NCBI GenBank assembly: GCA_963705635.1
Contig: CAVPKH010000001.1
Span: forward strand, 372,001-436,000
Length of the DNA: 64,000 bases
Direction of reading: 5' to 3'
Source of the DNA: VRUE01 sp963705635
Lineage (GTDB): Bacteria > Actinomycetota > Thermoleophilia > Solirubrobacterales > 70-9
Shown here: piece after piece, positions 12,075 through 23,002 of the stretch
Layout of the letters: each line of letters begins with the position of its first letter
How positions within the stretch are numbered: position 1 is the first letter of the stretch
Translations under genes and position numbers: made by a program
Notes under the pieces: generated by a model
What the model was told of the DNA's origin: nothing
The model's input: only the letters and a program-made list of their open reading frames with translations
Databases searched by the model: none

Positions 12075-13712
12075 ATGGGTGAGAGACGGCTTAAGCATTG
12101 GGGGTGGGGGTGGGAGGACCAGGCGCCCTCCATGGAGGAGCTTCGGCAGGCTGCTGCCGGGATCAGGGAGCGGTTTGGCTTTGGTGGTGAGGTTGAGGAG
12201 CCGGTTCCTCTGGAGGCGGTCGAGCTTCGTGCTTCGCGGCTGAAGGCTCCGGGGTCTTTGGGCGATCTCTTCTCGGACGATCACTACGAGCGGGTTTCGC
12301 GTGCTCTGGGCAAGGCCTATCGCGATGTGGTGCGGGGGTTCCGCGGGGAATTCGAGAACCCGCCGGATCTCGTTGCCTTTCCCAAGGACGAGTCGGAGAT
12401 TGAGGTGGTGCTCGACTGGTGCGAGGCGGAGGGAGCCGCCGTGGTGCCGTTTGGCGGCGGCACCAGCGTGGTCGGCGGGGTGGAGGCGCGGCTGGGGGAC
12501 CGGCCGGTGGTCTCGCTCGACCTGCGCCGGCTGGACCGGGTGCTCGAGGTCGATGCCGAGTCGCTGGCGGCGCGGATCCAGGCGGGGGCTACGGGCCCCG
12601 GGCTGGAGGACCAGTTGCGCGAGCATGGCCTGACCCTGCGCCACTTCCCGCAGTCCTTCGAGTACTCGACCCTGGGCGGTTGGGTCGCGACCCGGGCCGG
12701 CGGGCACTTCGCAACGCTCTACACCCACATCGACGACCTGGTCGAGTCGGTGCGGGCGATCACCCCCCGCGGCAGCTGGGAGAGCCGGCGGCTGCCGGGA
12801 TCGGGTGCGGGGCCCTCTCCCGACCGGGCGCTGATCGGCTCGGAGGGAATCCTCGGCGTGATCGCCGAGGCCTGGCTGCGGGTGCGCCCGCGGCCCCAGT
12901 TCAAGGCCTCCCGCGGAGTCGAGTTCGACGACTTCCACGCCGCGGCGCGGGCGATCCGCGAGATCTCGCAGTCGGGCCTGTACCCGGCGAACTGCCGCCT
13001 GCTCGACGCGATGGAGGCGGGAACCACGGGCGCCGGCTCGGGTGAGAAGAGCCTGCTGGTGCTCGGCTTCGAGTCCCCACATCTCCCGGTCGACGAGCCG
13101 ATGCGCCTGGCCCTGGACATAGCCCAGTCCCACGGCGGGGTGCCGAACTCGCCATCGCCCGGCCGCAAGTCGGTGGGGGAGGGCCGGAATCGGGATACCG
13201 GCAGCGACGCATCGGCGGTCGAGACCTGGCGCGGCGCCTTCCTGCTCGCGCCCTACCTGCGCGACACCTTCGTCGCCTGCGGAGTTCTCAGCGAGACCTT
13301 CGAGACGGCGATCACCTGGGATCGCTTCGAGGACTTCCACGCCACCACGATCGACGCGGTGCGGGCCAAGGTCGCCGAGGTCTGCGACGCCCCTGCCGAC
13401 GGGCCGGGCGCGCCCAGGGTCAGCTGCCGCTTCACCCACGTCTACCCCGATGGCCCGGCCCCCTACTTCACCGTGATCGCGCCGGCGGTGCGCGGCGGCG
13501 AGGTCGAGCAGTGGGACGAGGTCAAGGCCGCCGCAGCGGAGGCCGTGATCGAAGGGGGTGGCACGATCACCCACCACCATGCGGTCGGCCGCGATCACCG
13601 CCCCTGGTATGATCGCCAGCGCCCGGCGCCGTTTGCCGCGGCGCTGCGGGCCGCCAAGGCGGAGCTGGACCCGGCCGGGATGCTGAACCCCGGCGTCCTC
13701 ATCGACCCTTAG
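12075..13712 (+). CDS. FAD-binding oxidase, alkylglycerone-phosphate-synthase-like
   Basis: A 545-residue flavoprotein of the FAD_binding_4 family. The FAD-binding part has VVPFGGGTSVVGGVE (about residues 122-136) and LGGWVATRAGGHF, and the C-terminal part has HHHAVGRDHRPW, a motif typical of alkyldihydroxyacetonephosphate synthases that build ether lipids. A catalytic role in ether-lipid synthesis is possible but the family also contains other oxidases. A low-complexity insert at about residues 355-378 (PNSPSPGRKSVGEGRNRD) breaks the cap domain and is encoded by GC-rich imperfect hairpins. It follows the acyl-CoA-reductase-like gene, which would fit ether or alcohol lipid chemistry. Confidence 0.8.
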   Translation: MGERRLKHWGWGWEDQAPSMEELRQAAAGIRERFGFGGEVEEPVPLEAVELRASRLKAPGSLGDLFSDDHYERVSRALGKAYRDVVRGFRGEFENPPDLVAFPKDESEIEVVLDWCEAEGAAVVPFGGGTSVVGGVEARLGDRPVVSLDLRRLDRVLEVDAESLAARIQAGATGPGLEDQLREHGLTLRHFPQSFEYSTLGGWVATRAGGHFATLYTHIDDLVESVRAITPRGSWESRRLPGSGAGPSPDRALIGSEGILGVIAEAWLRVRPRPQFKASRGVEFDDFHAAARAIREISQSGLYPANCRLLDAMEAGTTGAGSGEKSLLVLGFESPHLPVDEPMRLALDIAQSHGGVPNSPSPGRKSVGEGRNRDTGSDASAVETWRGAFLLAPYLRDTFVACGVLSETFETAITWDRFEDFHATTIDAVRAKVAEVCDAPADGPGAPRVSCRFTHVYPDGPAPYFTVIAPAVRGGEVEQWDEVKAAAAEAVIEGGGTITHHHAVGRDHRPWYDRQRPAPFAAALRAAKAELDPAGMLNPGVLIDP

Positions 13713-13759
13713 TCCCTTCTAGCCATTTGCCGCCGCAGGGCGCAGGGGAATGCGGCCGC

Positions 13760-13876
13760 AAGCTGCTTACACGGTCCTCGCCCCCGCGCGAGCTGACCGA
13801 AGCGATGGGTGGAAGCGCCGCCGTGGAGAATCTCCCCACCCGTGGCGCCCGCTTTACGGTTGAGCTACCGGGCTGA
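13760..13876 (+). pseudogene. Remnant of a histidine kinase ATPase domain C-terminus
   Basis: One frame reads for 38 codons to a stop and ends GGSAAVENLPTRGARFTVEL, which is the last strand pair after the G2 box of sensor kinases. The kinase core with H, N and G1 boxes is absent upstream, where the flavin oxidase gene ends at 13712. It has no start or ribosome site, so it is a decayed fragment, not a gene. Confidence 0.7.
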
Positions 13877-13944
13877 GCGCTACCCTGTCGCGACTGAATC
13901 TCCTTGGCCGCAAGCGGGATCCCCTCCCGCGCCGCCGCTCCACT

Positions 13945-14904
13945 GTGGAAACGATTACTTCGGAACAGCCGACGGTCCCGGCCGCTGCCGTGCAGGCCGA
14001 TGCCTCGATGGACGAGCCCGTCGTCCCGCGCCGCTCGCCGCTGCGGGCGGCGATCAAGACCGGACGGCCGCAGGAGTGGATCAAGAACCTCTTCGTCTTC
14101 GCCGGGCTGCTCTTCTCGGGCAAGTTCAACCAGCCGCACGACGTGCTGGAGGCGACGCTCACCTTCCTCTCCTTCTGCGCGATCTCCAGCGCCGGCTACT
14201 ACGTCAACGACCTGATCGACGTCGAGCTCGACCGCAAGCACCCGAAGAAGCGCTTCCGGCCGATCGCGGCCCGCGAGCTCTCGGAGGGCACCGCGAAGAC
14301 GATCGCGCCGCTGCTCGCCGCCTTCGCCATCGCCCTCGCCTTCGCCACGGTCAACTGGCAGGTCGGCCTGATCGTGGTTGGCTACGGCGTCGCCCAGATG
14401 GCTTACAGCCTTGGCCTCAAGCAGATCGTGATCGTCGACGTGATGACCCTGGCCGGGCTCTTCATCCTCCGCGTCGCCGCCGGCGCGGTTGCCGTCGACG
14501 CTCACGCCTCGGAGTGGCTGATCCTCTGCACCGGCATGATCGCGATGTTCCTCGGCTTCACCAAGCGCCGCCAGGAGGCGGTCTCCGAGCTGCACCAGGG
14601 CACCAGCAGCCGCCCGGTGCTCGAGCACTACTCGCTGCCCTTCCTCGACCAGATGGTCTCCCTGGTCACCACCGGCACCGTGATCAGCTACGCGATCTAC
14701 ACCGTCAACTCACCGCTGATCGGCAGCCGCATGATGCTGACCATCCCGCCGGTGATCTACGGGATCTTCCGCTACCTCTACCTGATCTACGACCGCTCCG
14801 ACGACCGCTCGATCGCCTCAATGGTCTCCGGCGACAAGGGGATGATCGCCGCCGGCGCCTCCTTCGTGATCATCGCCTTCCTCCTGCTCTACGTGTTCAA
14901 GTAG
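13945..14904 (+). CDS. Decaprenyl-phosphate phosphoribosyltransferase (UbiA family)
   Basis: A 319-residue integral membrane prenyltransferase-fold enzyme. It has the first Asp-rich motif NDLIDVELDRKHPKKRFRPI and the segment YSLGLKQIVIVDVMTLAGLF, both typical of Rv3806c-like enzymes that move phosphoribose from PRPP to decaprenyl phosphate, the first committed step to decaprenyl-phosphoryl arabinose. About eight or nine hydrophobic segments follow a 35-residue soluble lead. The GTG at 13945 gives METITSEQP; ATG at 14008 is an alternative since neither has a clear ribosome site. The decaprenyl-phosphoribose oxidase and reductase are not in the window. Confidence 0.85.
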   Translation: METITSEQPTVPAAAVQADASMDEPVVPRRSPLRAAIKTGRPQEWIKNLFVFAGLLFSGKFNQPHDVLEATLTFLSFCAISSAGYYVNDLIDVELDRKHPKKRFRPIAARELSEGTAKTIAPLLAAFAIALAFATVNWQVGLIVVGYGVAQMAYSLGLKQIVIVDVMTLAGLFILRVAAGAVAVDAHASEWLILCTGMIAMFLGFTKRRQEAVSELHQGTSSRPVLEHYSLPFLDQMVSLVTTGTVISYAIYTVNSPLIGSRMMLTIPPVIYGIFRYLYLIYDRSDDRSIASMVSGDKGMIAAGASFVIIAFLLLYVFK

Positions 14905-14985
14905 AGAGAGAGCGGTACCTGACGCTCGTTTTTGGAGCTGAATGGCTGGCCATGGCGGAGAGATTGAAGAAGCGGTTTCACCCCG

Positions 14986-15411
14986 CTACATAGTTGCCGC
15001 CGGGGGCTCCTGCGGGGCTTCGGTCAGGTAGAAGCGGGCGCGGCCCAGCTCCTCGCCGTTGACGTGGACGACGGCAGCGTGGGGGCCCGAGGTGGTGAAG
15101 GTGGCAGCGGTGCCAATCGACATCACCAGGCGCTGGTCCTGGCCGGCTGGCATGCCGGGAGGGCGGCCGGTCTCGAAGTCCGCCTGCAGGCCCTCGCCGA
15201 GCTCGACGCCGTCGGGGTCGTGGACGCTGACCTGGAGGTTGTGCGCTTGGTTGGTCTCGTCCCAGGCGACGTCGAGGCCGAGGGCGATGTGAAAGCCCCA
15301 CTCGTGCGGCAGCTCGGGAAGGCGCAGCACGTTCCAGCCGCCGCCGACCATGTACAGCTTGCCGTTGACCGCCTCGCTGTGGTCGGCGAGCATGAGGAAG
15401 CCGATCTCCAT
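14986..15411 (-). CDS. DUF6941 family protein
   Basis: A 141-residue soluble protein beginning EIGFLMLADHSEAVNGKLYM, which is the signature opening of the DUF6941 family (a predicted beta-rich domain of unknown role). It has no signal peptide and no membrane segment. It is the last of three short minus-strand genes (16154, 15747, 15411) with small gaps that may form a transcript. Function is unknown. Confidence 0.75.
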   Translation of the reverse strand: MEIGFLMLADHSEAVNGKLYMVGGGWNVLRLPELPHEWGFHIALGLDVAWDETNQAHNLQVSVHDPDGVELGEGLQADFETGRPPGMPAGQDQRLVMSIGTAATFTTSGPHAAVVHVNGEELGRARFYLTEAPQEPPAATM

Positions 15412-15429
15412 CGGCCCAGGATACGTGGG

Positions 15430-15747
15430 TCAGTCGGGCTGGACCGTGAGGTCGGAGACCAGTTCGACCTTGCCGCCGCGCTGGAACTGGAGATCGACGG
15501 TCTCGTCCTTGCGGTAGGTGCCAAAGAGGCCCAGGTACATCGCCAGCCAGCGCCCGGTGCCAAGTTTCTCCTTGACTATCTGGCGGCTGAAGACGATCTC
15601 GGCGGCGCCGACCTCGTAGTCGGCGCCCTCGCGCTGCTCGACCCCGTTGATGAAGACCCCGAATGGCGCTTCCGCCCCAGCCGGCAGCTTCACCCGCCGC
15701 CCGGCGGCATAGCTGCCCTTTGGAATCTCGGTCTCGGTCTCGTTCAT
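15430..15747 (-). CDS. Conserved hypothetical protein, 105 aa
   Basis: A small soluble protein I do not recognise. It has a central stretch PFGVFINGVEQREGADYEVG, followed by strand-rich sequence, which suggests a beta-sandwich-like domain. No cysteines, signal peptide or membrane helix. It lies 18 bases upstream of the DUF6941 gene on the same strand, so the two probably share a transcript. A dispersed 41-base hairpin sits just upstream of its start. Confidence 0.65.
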   Translation of the reverse strand: MNETETEIPKGSYAAGRRVKLPAGAEAPFGVFINGVEQREGADYEVGAAEIVFSRQIVKEKLGTGRWLAMYLGLFGTYRKDETVDLQFQRGGKVELVSDLTVQPD

Positions 15748-15756
15748 CGTCGGGGG

Positions 15757-15797
15757 CTTGGCGAGTTTCCCGTGTATATGACGGGGAAGTCGCCAAG
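15757..15797. repeat. 41-base hairpin repeat, TATATGA class, copy 1
   Basis: Arms CTTGGCGA/TCGCCAAG plus an inner TTTCCCG/CGGGGAA stem around GTATATGA. Nearly the same 41 bases recur at 47151. It sits between two minus-strand genes. Confidence 0.85.
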
Positions 15798-15800
15798 CGT

Positions 15801-16154
15801 TTACGAGGTTGCTCGCTCCAGAGTCTCGCGGACCAGGTCGAACGGCGTCTCGTGGTTGACCGGGTCGAGCTCTTCGCGCCTGATCGCGCCCCGATACGGC
15901 ATGAAGGTCCCATCCCCCCGCACGTCAATCCCGGCAACCGGCTTGCGCAGCAGCCCCTTGCCCGCCAGCTGCAGCCGAGCATGAACCTGGTCCGCCGGCG
16001 CAAAGTCCCGCAGCGAGGAAACCCCCTTCACAGGCCCCTCAGCCCGAATCTCCAAGGCCCGAGCCCGCATCGCGGCCACAGCCTCCCCAAGCTGATCAAA
16101 GCTCGCATGATCCACATCAGACCCATGTCGCACAGTCAGCTTCCAGGCACCCAT
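15801..16154 (-). CDS. Conserved hypothetical protein, 117 aa
   Basis: A soluble protein beginning MGAWKLTVRHGSDVDHASF. The frame is open upstream to 16196 but the ATG at 16154 is the first that gives protein-like sequence. It is mixed alpha/beta, with a helix EAVAAMRARALEIRAE and a later stretch ARLQLAGKGLLRKPVAGIDV. I recognise no family. It lies downstream of citrate synthase on the same strand, separated by a hairpin that may end the citrate synthase transcript. Confidence 0.65.
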   Translation of the reverse strand: MGAWKLTVRHGSDVDHASFDQLGEAVAAMRARALEIRAEGPVKGVSSLRDFAPADQVHARLQLAGKGLLRKPVAGIDVRGDGTFMPYRGAIRREELDPVNHETPFDLVRETLERATS

Positions 16155-16178
16155 GGGGCGCAGCGTACGAAATCTGGA

Positions 16179-16210
16179 AAGGCCCGTCGGGCCCACTCGA
16201 CTAAGTCGAA
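16179..16210 (-). terminator. Probable terminator after citrate synthase
   Basis: On the minus strand a hairpin GGCCC-GAC-GGGCC is followed by TTTCC, 20 to 30 bases after the gltA stop. A second perfect palindrome TCGACTTAGTCGA lies between them (16197-16209). Confidence 0.6.
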
Positions 16211-16212
16211 CG

Positions 16213-17613
<1,401 letters not shown>

Positions 17614-17699
17614 CACCCCTCCTCAGGCTGTATGAGCTGGAGCACCAAGTATCGCAGCTCGATTTCGCTGACCTGTTGCGCTGCGGAGAACAGCGGCCG

Positions 17700-18629
17700 C
17701 TACTCGGCCGCGGCCGGCAGCGGCTCAAAACGGGTCATCGCGTGCAGCTGGGCGAAGCGCTCGTCGATCTCCTCGCGGCTGAGAGCGGCGACGCGCTCGG
17801 TGCCGAACTGTTCGACGTTGAAGGAGGCGAGCACCGTGCCGTAGCCCATCGCCCGCCGCAGGCAGGCCTCGTCGAGGTCGCCGTCGTGGCTGTCGAGGTA
17901 GCCGACGAAGCCGCCGGCGAAGCTGTCGCCGGCGCCGGTGGGATCGCGCACGTCATCGAGCGGGAAGCCGGGCAGGGCGAAGAAGCCGTCGGCGGTGAAG
18001 AGGGCGGCGCCGTACTCGCCCTGCTTGGCGACGACCGCGCGCGGCCCATGCTCCATCAGCGCCCGCGCGGCACGGGCCAGGTTGGGCTCGCCGGTCAGCT
18101 GGCGGATCTCGGCGTCGTTGAGGATCACGCAGTCGACCGAGGCGATCGCCGCCAGCAGCGAGTCCTTGGCCGTGTCGATCCAGAGGTTCATCGAGTCCAG
18201 CGCCGAGAAGCGGGCCGAGTCGCACTGGGCGCGGACCTGGCGCTGCAGGTCGGGCTGGATGTTGGCGAGGAAGAGCGTGTCGGCGGCCTGGGAGGCGGGG
18301 GAGAGCTTCGGCTCGAACTCGCCGAAGACGCCGAGCTGGGTGTCCTCGGTGTGGGCGACGTTGAGGTCGTACTCGTAGCGGCCGCGCCAGAAGAAGGACT
18401 GCCCGCCGGCGACCCGCTCGATGTCGTCGGTGAGCACCCCGCGGCGCTCCAGCACCTCGAACTCGGCGGCGCCGAAGTCGTCGCCGACCGGGCCGACCGG
18501 GCGCACCTCGGTGAAGAAGCTGGCGGCGAGCGAGAAGTGGACGGCGGCGCCGCCGAGCATGCGGTCGCGCTCCCCGAAGGGGGTCTTGACGGCGTCAAAG
18601 GCGATTGATCCGACGACGGTCAGGGACAT
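17700..18629 (-). CDS. PfkB-family carbohydrate kinase
   Basis: A 309-residue ribokinase-fold sugar or nucleoside kinase. It starts MSLTVVGSIAFDAVKTP and carries the ATP-binding and catalytic motif DPTGAGDSFAGGFVGYL near residue 245, with the base Asp in GAGD. The N-terminal G-G motif appears as MLGGAAVHFSLAAS. The substrate is not clear; the lid region (FFWRGRYEYDLN) differs from ribokinase and fructokinase. It is divergent from the quinone oxidoreductase, with a long inverted repeat in the 240-base gap. Confidence 0.85.
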   Translation of the reverse strand: MSLTVVGSIAFDAVKTPFGERDRMLGGAAVHFSLAASFFTEVRPVGPVGDDFGAAEFEVLERRGVLTDDIERVAGGQSFFWRGRYEYDLNVAHTEDTQLGVFGEFEPKLSPASQAADTLFLANIQPDLQRQVRAQCDSARFSALDSMNLWIDTAKDSLLAAIASVDCVILNDAEIRQLTGEPNLARAARALMEHGPRAVVAKQGEYGAALFTADGFFALPGFPLDDVRDPTGAGDSFAGGFVGYLDSHDGDLDEACLRRAMGYGTVLASFNVEQFGTERVAALSREEIDERFAQLHAMTRFEPLPAAAE

Positions 18630-18677
18630 TCGGCGGCGGAGGTTATCGGCTTGGGGCGGGTTGACCTTGGGCGGGGA

Positions 18678-18795
18678 GCCGCGTCGGGGGTGCCTCGTCC
18701 GGCGCTGGCTTTTTCGCCTTGCGCGTTGTTTTGCTCGCTGAGTGGTCTTTGCGAAAAAAGGGACGCCGCGCCCGACGAGGCACCCCCGACGCGGC
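18678..18795. repeat. Long inverted repeat in a divergent promoter region
   Basis: Perfect 22-bp arms at 18678-18699 and 18774-18795, core GGGGGTGCCTCGTC. Because the flanking genes diverge, it cannot be a simple end-of-gene terminator for either. The loop holds GCTGAGTG at 18737. Confidence 0.85.
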
Positions 18796-18870
18796 TTTCA
18801 GGGACCAGGCTCCGGTCGCCAAGGGGGACCCGCTGGGGCAAAGCTGGCTTGGACGAATATGCTCGACGCC

Positions 18871-19814
18871 ATGAAGGCGATTCAGATTGAGGAGTTCGGT
18901 GGGCCCGAGGTGCTTCGGCACGTTGAGCTTGATGATCCGGTGGCCGGCGAGGGCATGGTCGTGGTCGATGTGGCGCGGAGCGGGGTCAACTTCGCCGACA
19001 CTCACGCGACCCAGAACGATTACCTGGCCGAGCAGACCCTGCCGCTGATTCCGGGGGCGGAGATCAGCGGGCGGACCGCCGATGGGCGCCGGGTTGCGGC
19101 GCTGGTGGGCAGCGGCGGCTACGCGGAGAAGGTCGTCGTGCCCGAGGCGCTGCTGATCCCGATTCCCGACGAGGTCGACGACGACCAGGCCGCGGCGATG
19201 CTGCTGCAGGGCCTGACCGCGATGGCGCTGGTGCAGCGCTGCGCCCGGGTCGAGCCGGGGGAGACCTTGGTGGTCGAGGCGGCTGCCGGCGGCACCGGCA
19301 GCATCGCGGTGCAGCTGGGCAAGCGGGCCGGGGCGAAGGTGATCGGCCTTGCCTCCAGCGAGGAGAAGCGGGCTTTGGTCGAACGACTCGGCGCCGACGC
19401 CACCGTCGACTCGCGCTCAGAGGACCTCGGCGCGGCGATTCGCGAGGCCAACGGTGGCGAGCGGGTCGACGCGGTCCTGCATATGAGCGGCGGCGACGCC
19501 TTCGACGCCGAGCTCGGCATCCTCGCCCCGCTCGGCCGCATGGTCGTCTTCGGCATCGCTTCCCGCGAACAGCGCGAGATTTCCACCGCGGCCCTGCTGC
19601 GCGGCTCGAAGTCGGTGATCGGCTTCTGGCTGATCCACCTGCTGGCCCGCCGCGAGCTGGCGGCGCCGATGATCGGCGAGCTGCTCGGCGCGGTCGCGGC
19701 CGGCGAGCTCGAGGTCACCGTCGGCGACGTCTACCCGCTCTCCGAGGCTGCCCGCGTCCACGAAGACCTGATTGCCCGCCGCAGCAGCGGCAAGCTCCTG
19801 CTGGACCCGTCCAA

Positions 19815-19818
<4 letters not shown>
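18871..19818 (+). CDS. Quinone oxidoreductase-like MDR enzyme
   Basis: A 315-residue zinc-free medium-chain reductase, probably reducing quinones or enones with NADPH. It starts MKAIQIEEFGGPEVLRHVEL, has the family region NFADTHATQND, and the cofactor loop AAAGGTGSIAVQLGKRAGAK. No structural zinc cysteines are present. The frame is open from 18742 but ATG at 18871 is the family start. Its TGA overlaps the ATG of the RNA helicase by four bases, so they form an operon. Confidence 0.85.
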
Positions 19819-21337
<1,519 letters not shown>

Positions 21338-21341
<4 letters not shown>

Positions 21342-21700
21342 GCGGTCAGCTCGGCGATCGTGGCGAAGAGCCGGTCGAAGTCGATCGGCTTGGTGATGTA
21401 GCCGCTCACCTCGGTGCCGGTGGGAGCACCGGCGTCCATCTCGTCCTGGTGGGCGCTGACGATCAGGGCCGGTGTCAGCACGCCGCCGGCGCGCAGCTCG
21501 CGCAGGGCGTCGATGCCGGACTTGCGCGGCATCATCGCGTCGAGCAGGAGGATGTCCGGCGCCGGATTGGCGCTCTGCATCAGCTCCATCACCTCGACGC
21601 CGTCGGCGGCGGTCAGGACCTCGTAGCCCTCCATCTCCAACCGGGTTCGCAGCAGCAGGAGGATCGTCTCGGAGTCATCGGCGATCAGGACCCGGGTCAC
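21338..21700 (-). CDS. Single-domain response regulator (CheY-like)
   Basis: A 120-residue receiver domain with no output domain. The acidic pocket is in IADDSE, the phospho-acceptor Asp in LLLDAMMP (about residue 54), and the conserved switch residues in IVSAHQ and ITKPID. It overlaps the upstream histidine kinase by four bases (21697-21700), so kinase and receiver are coupled and very likely partners. Without a DNA-binding domain it must act by protein contact or phosphorelay. Confidence 0.88.
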
Positions 21701-22968
21701 AGCGCCTGCCCCCGTCGAGGGGCTTCAAGGTCGTCGGCCTCTCCGCTTTCATGCCCATCGACCGCGGGCGCTCCGAGCGCCGGTAGCCGCACGCGGAAGG
21801 TGGAGCCGTGGCCGGGGGTCGATTCGGCTTCGATCGCGCCGCCGTGCAGCTCGACCAGTGACTTGGAGATCGCCAGGCCGAGGCCGGTGCCGCCGACGTG
21901 CTGCGTCAGCCCGGCGTCGCCGCGTGTGAAGCGCTCGAATATGTGCTCCAACTGGTCCTCTGCCATTCCCGGGCCGTTGTCGCTCACGGCCAGCTCGACT
22001 TCAGTGTTCCTGCCCGCGGCGGTCACCTCGATCGACGCCCCGTCCGGACTGTACTCGTGCGCATTGGTAAGCAGATTTACCAGCACTTGGCGGATCCGGT
22101 CTTTGTCGACGTTGACCTGTGGCAGCTCCGCTTGGACCTCGTGACGGAGCGTCTGCCTCGCCGTCTCGGTCTGGCTGCGCATCGTCCGCGCCGCGTCCTC
22201 GACCAGCGAGGCGACCTCGATCGGCGCCGGTTTGATCGTCAGCCTGCCGGCGTCGCTGCGGGCGAGGTCAAGCAGGTCGTTGAGCAGCCGCACCAGGTGG
22301 CGGGTGTTGTCGAGGATGATCTCGACGGTGTCGGCCTGCTTGGGGCTGAGCTTGTCGCGCTCCAGCATCAGCAGCTCGGCAAAGCCCTGGACTGAGGTGA
22401 GGGGGCTGCGCAGCTCGTGCGAGGCGGTGAGGACGAACTCGTCCTTCATCGTTTCGAGCTGGTCGCGCTCGCCGGCGCGGCGCTGCAGCTCGGCGGCCAT
22501 CTGGTTGAACGCCGCTCCCAGCGCCGCGGTCTCCGCCAGCCCGCCGGCTTTGACGCGGGCGTTGAGATCGCCGCCGGCGAGGCGACCGGAAGCGTCGACC
22601 AGCTCCTCGAGCGGCCGGCGCATCGAGGCGATCAGGCCGGTGAAGAGCAGGGCGGCGCCGGTCAGGCCGGCGATCAGGCCCGCCCCGACCAGCAGGGCGG
22701 TGTCCCGGGTCTCGCCGTCGATGTCGTTGCGGAGCGTCTGGCGCTTGTGCTGCTGGGAGATGATCGCCGCCCGCGCCGCCTCGGGATGGGCTCCCCTCGT
22801 CAGCCGGTTGCGGGCGGCGATCTCGAGCTGGTAGGAGCGGGCAGTCGCGTTCTCGAAGTCCTGGCGCTGCTGCAGGAAGCGCGCGACGCCGACCACGGCC
22901 AGGCCGGTGAGCACGGCAAACGCAATCGCGAAGCCGATCGTCAGCCTGTTGGCGATCGACGGGCTCAA
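21697..22968 (-). CDS. Membrane sensor histidine kinase (HAMP, HisKA, HATPase)
   Basis: About 423 residues. First membrane segment IANRLTIGFAIAFAVLTGLA, a short outside loop of about 60 residues, second segment LLVGAGLIAGLTGAALLF, then HAMP, HisKA with ASHELRSPLTSVQGF, and HATPase with N box NLLTNAHEYSP, G1 DNGPGMA and G2 GGTGLGLAIS. The frame is open to 23133 but that would overlap the divergent gene; TTG at 22968 just before the first membrane segment fits best. Its receiver partner follows. The loop is too short for a large ligand domain. Confidence 0.88.
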   Translation of the reverse strand: MSPSIANRLTIGFAIAFAVLTGLAVVGVARFLQQRQDFENATARSYQLEIAARNRLTRGAHPEAARAAIISQQHKRQTLRNDIDGETRDTALLVGAGLIAGLTGAALLFTGLIASMRRPLEELVDASGRLAGGDLNARVKAGGLAETAALGAAFNQMAAELQRRAGERDQLETMKDEFVLTASHELRSPLTSVQGFAELLMLERDKLSPKQADTVEIILDNTRHLVRLLNDLLDLARSDAGRLTIKPAPIEVASLVEDAARTMRSQTETARQTLRHEVQAELPQVNVDKDRIRQVLVNLLTNAHEYSPDGASIEVTAAGRNTEVELAVSDNGPGMAEDQLEHIFERFTRGDAGLTQHVGGTGLGLAISKSLVELHGGAIEAESTPGHGSTFRVRLPALGAPAVDGHESGEADDLEAPRRGQAL

Positions 22969-23002
22969 GCGAAATCGGCGGCGGGAATATGCTTGCGCGA
23001 CT

